From Kitasatospora griseola (GTDB lineage: Bacteria; Actinomycetota; Actinomycetes; Streptomycetales; Streptomycetaceae): 49,211 bases of DNA. A program made the translations under genes and the position numbers. Position 1 is the stretch's first letter. Every line of letters begins with the position of its first letter. The notes under the pieces were generated by a model, which searched no databases, was not told the origin of the DNA, and saw only the letters and a program-made list of their open reading frames with translations. Positions 48,737-49,211 of this stretch are shown one piece after another. Location: contig NZ_BMRI01000029.1 in assembly GCF_014648555.1 (NCBI RefSeq), positions 1-49,211 on the forward strand, given 5' to 3'.

Positions 48737-49211
48737 TCAGTTCCTCCCGTCCACCCGCCGGCCGTCCCGGGCGACTTCGCGCAGCAGGTGCTGCCAGCGG
48801 GTGGCGACGGCGGCGAGGTCGAAGTGGGCGAGGGCGTGCTCGCGAGCGGCCTCGCCGTAGGGGGTGCGATCGGCGGCGAGGAGGGCGCGGAGGGCCTCGG
48901 CGATGGCGGACGGGTCGTCAGGGGGCGTGAGCAGTCCGGTCTCGCCGTGGCGGACGACGTCGGAGACCCAGCCGACCTCGGTGGCGACGACGGGCAGAGC
49001 GGCGAGGGCGGCTTCGATCAGGACGCCCGGGACGCCTTCGGAGTCGCTGGTGAGCAGCAGCAGGTCGGCGGCCCGGTAGAGAGGTGCGGGATCGGCGAGC
49101 GGGCCGAGCAGGTGAGTGCGCGGGCCGGCGTCGGCCGCGAGGCGCTCGCGCAGCGGGCCCTCGCCGGCGAGGGCAAGGTGGACGTCCTCGGGCAGGCGGG
49201 CGTGGGCGGCG
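48737..49211 (-). CDS. GT4-family glycosyltransferase, C-terminal part (cut by window edge)
   Basis: The minus strand is open from the right edge to a TGA at 48737-48739 (157 complete codons plus the stop). It reads AAHARLPEDVHLALAGEGPLRERLAADAG, then HLLGPLADPAPLYRAADLLLLTSDSEGVPGVLIEAALAALPVVATEVGWVSDVV, with the Glu-x7-Glu motif EGVPGVLIE, and GETGLLTPPDDPSAIAEALRALLA. This is the nucleotide-sugar-binding half of a GT4 enzyme; the N-terminal half lies beyond 49211. It supports continuation of the surface-polymer locus to the right. Confidence 0.85.
   Translation of the reverse strand, partial: AAHARLPEDVHLALAGEGPLRERLAADAGPRTHLLGPLADPAPLYRAADLLLLTSDSEGVPGVLIEAALAALPVVATEVGWVSDVVRHGETGLLTPPDDPSAIAEALRALLAADRTPYGEAAREHALAHFDLAAVATRWQHLLREVARDGRRVDGRN

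Overview
The window is high-GC actinobacterial DNA, most likely from a Streptomycetaceae member (Streptomyces or Kitasatospora). Coding sequences use G/C third positions and many GTG starts. Signature families include an NsdA-type developmental regulator, DUF397 proteins, an RRxHVDLRR putative leader peptide and a DmdR/IdeR-type iron box. No rRNA, tRNA, insertion sequence or CRISPR array was found.

Region 1 (about 1-4480) differs from the rest. It has small genes of unknown function, visibly lower GC, strong hairpin terminators (two of them near-copies of each other) and a short GntR repressor divergent from two small genes. It contains a DUF397 protein, an unknown 162-aa protein and a JmjC/cupin protein hydroxylase, and it ends with a lipoprotein. 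It resembles cargo or the remnant of an integrative element, but no integrase or attachment site is visible.

Region 2 (4.5-24.5 kb) is ordinary accessory chromosome. It has a DHA2 efflux pump with divergent MarR regulator and a clear palindromic operator, PxpA, a shortened GyrB-like protein that has lost its ATPase motifs and Toprim domain, a B3/B4 domain protein, an EamA transporter, a GNAT enzyme, a BAAT-type lipoprotein hydrolase, UppP (whose stop codon lies inside a 29-bp repeat present four times), a VOC protein, an ArsR/MFS pair, DUF1877, YcnI, a HEAT-like protein, an NsdA-family regulator, an aminoglycoside-phosphotransferase-fold kinase, and an SfnB-like acyl-CoA dehydrogenase preceded by a 26-codon putative leader peptide.

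Region 3 (26-34 kb) is a cell-surface glycan locus: sugar-nucleotide epimerase, PglD-like acyltransferase, PglC-like phosphoglycosyl transferase, GT4 glycosyltransferase and two polysaccharide deacetylases, with an orphan DhaM, a DUF397 protein and a Nudix hydrolase at its edge. Region 4 (34-41.4 kb) is mixed: NarK-type transporter, a DinB-like protein, an ArsR-SRPBCC fusion with its own operator, a MurI-like racemase, an HpnB-like glycosyltransferase with a coupled methyltransferase, and an Imm21 immunity protein. Region 5 (41.4-49.2 kb) returns to surface polymers: a TagG/TagH-like ABC exporter in one overlapping operon with a GT4 enzyme, a DsbA-fold protein with a CxxS site, a DUF4232 lipoprotein, an SPFH gene with an apparent frameshift, a CopD-family membrane protein whose start codon overlaps an iron box, and the C-terminal half of another GT4 enzyme cut off by the window edge.
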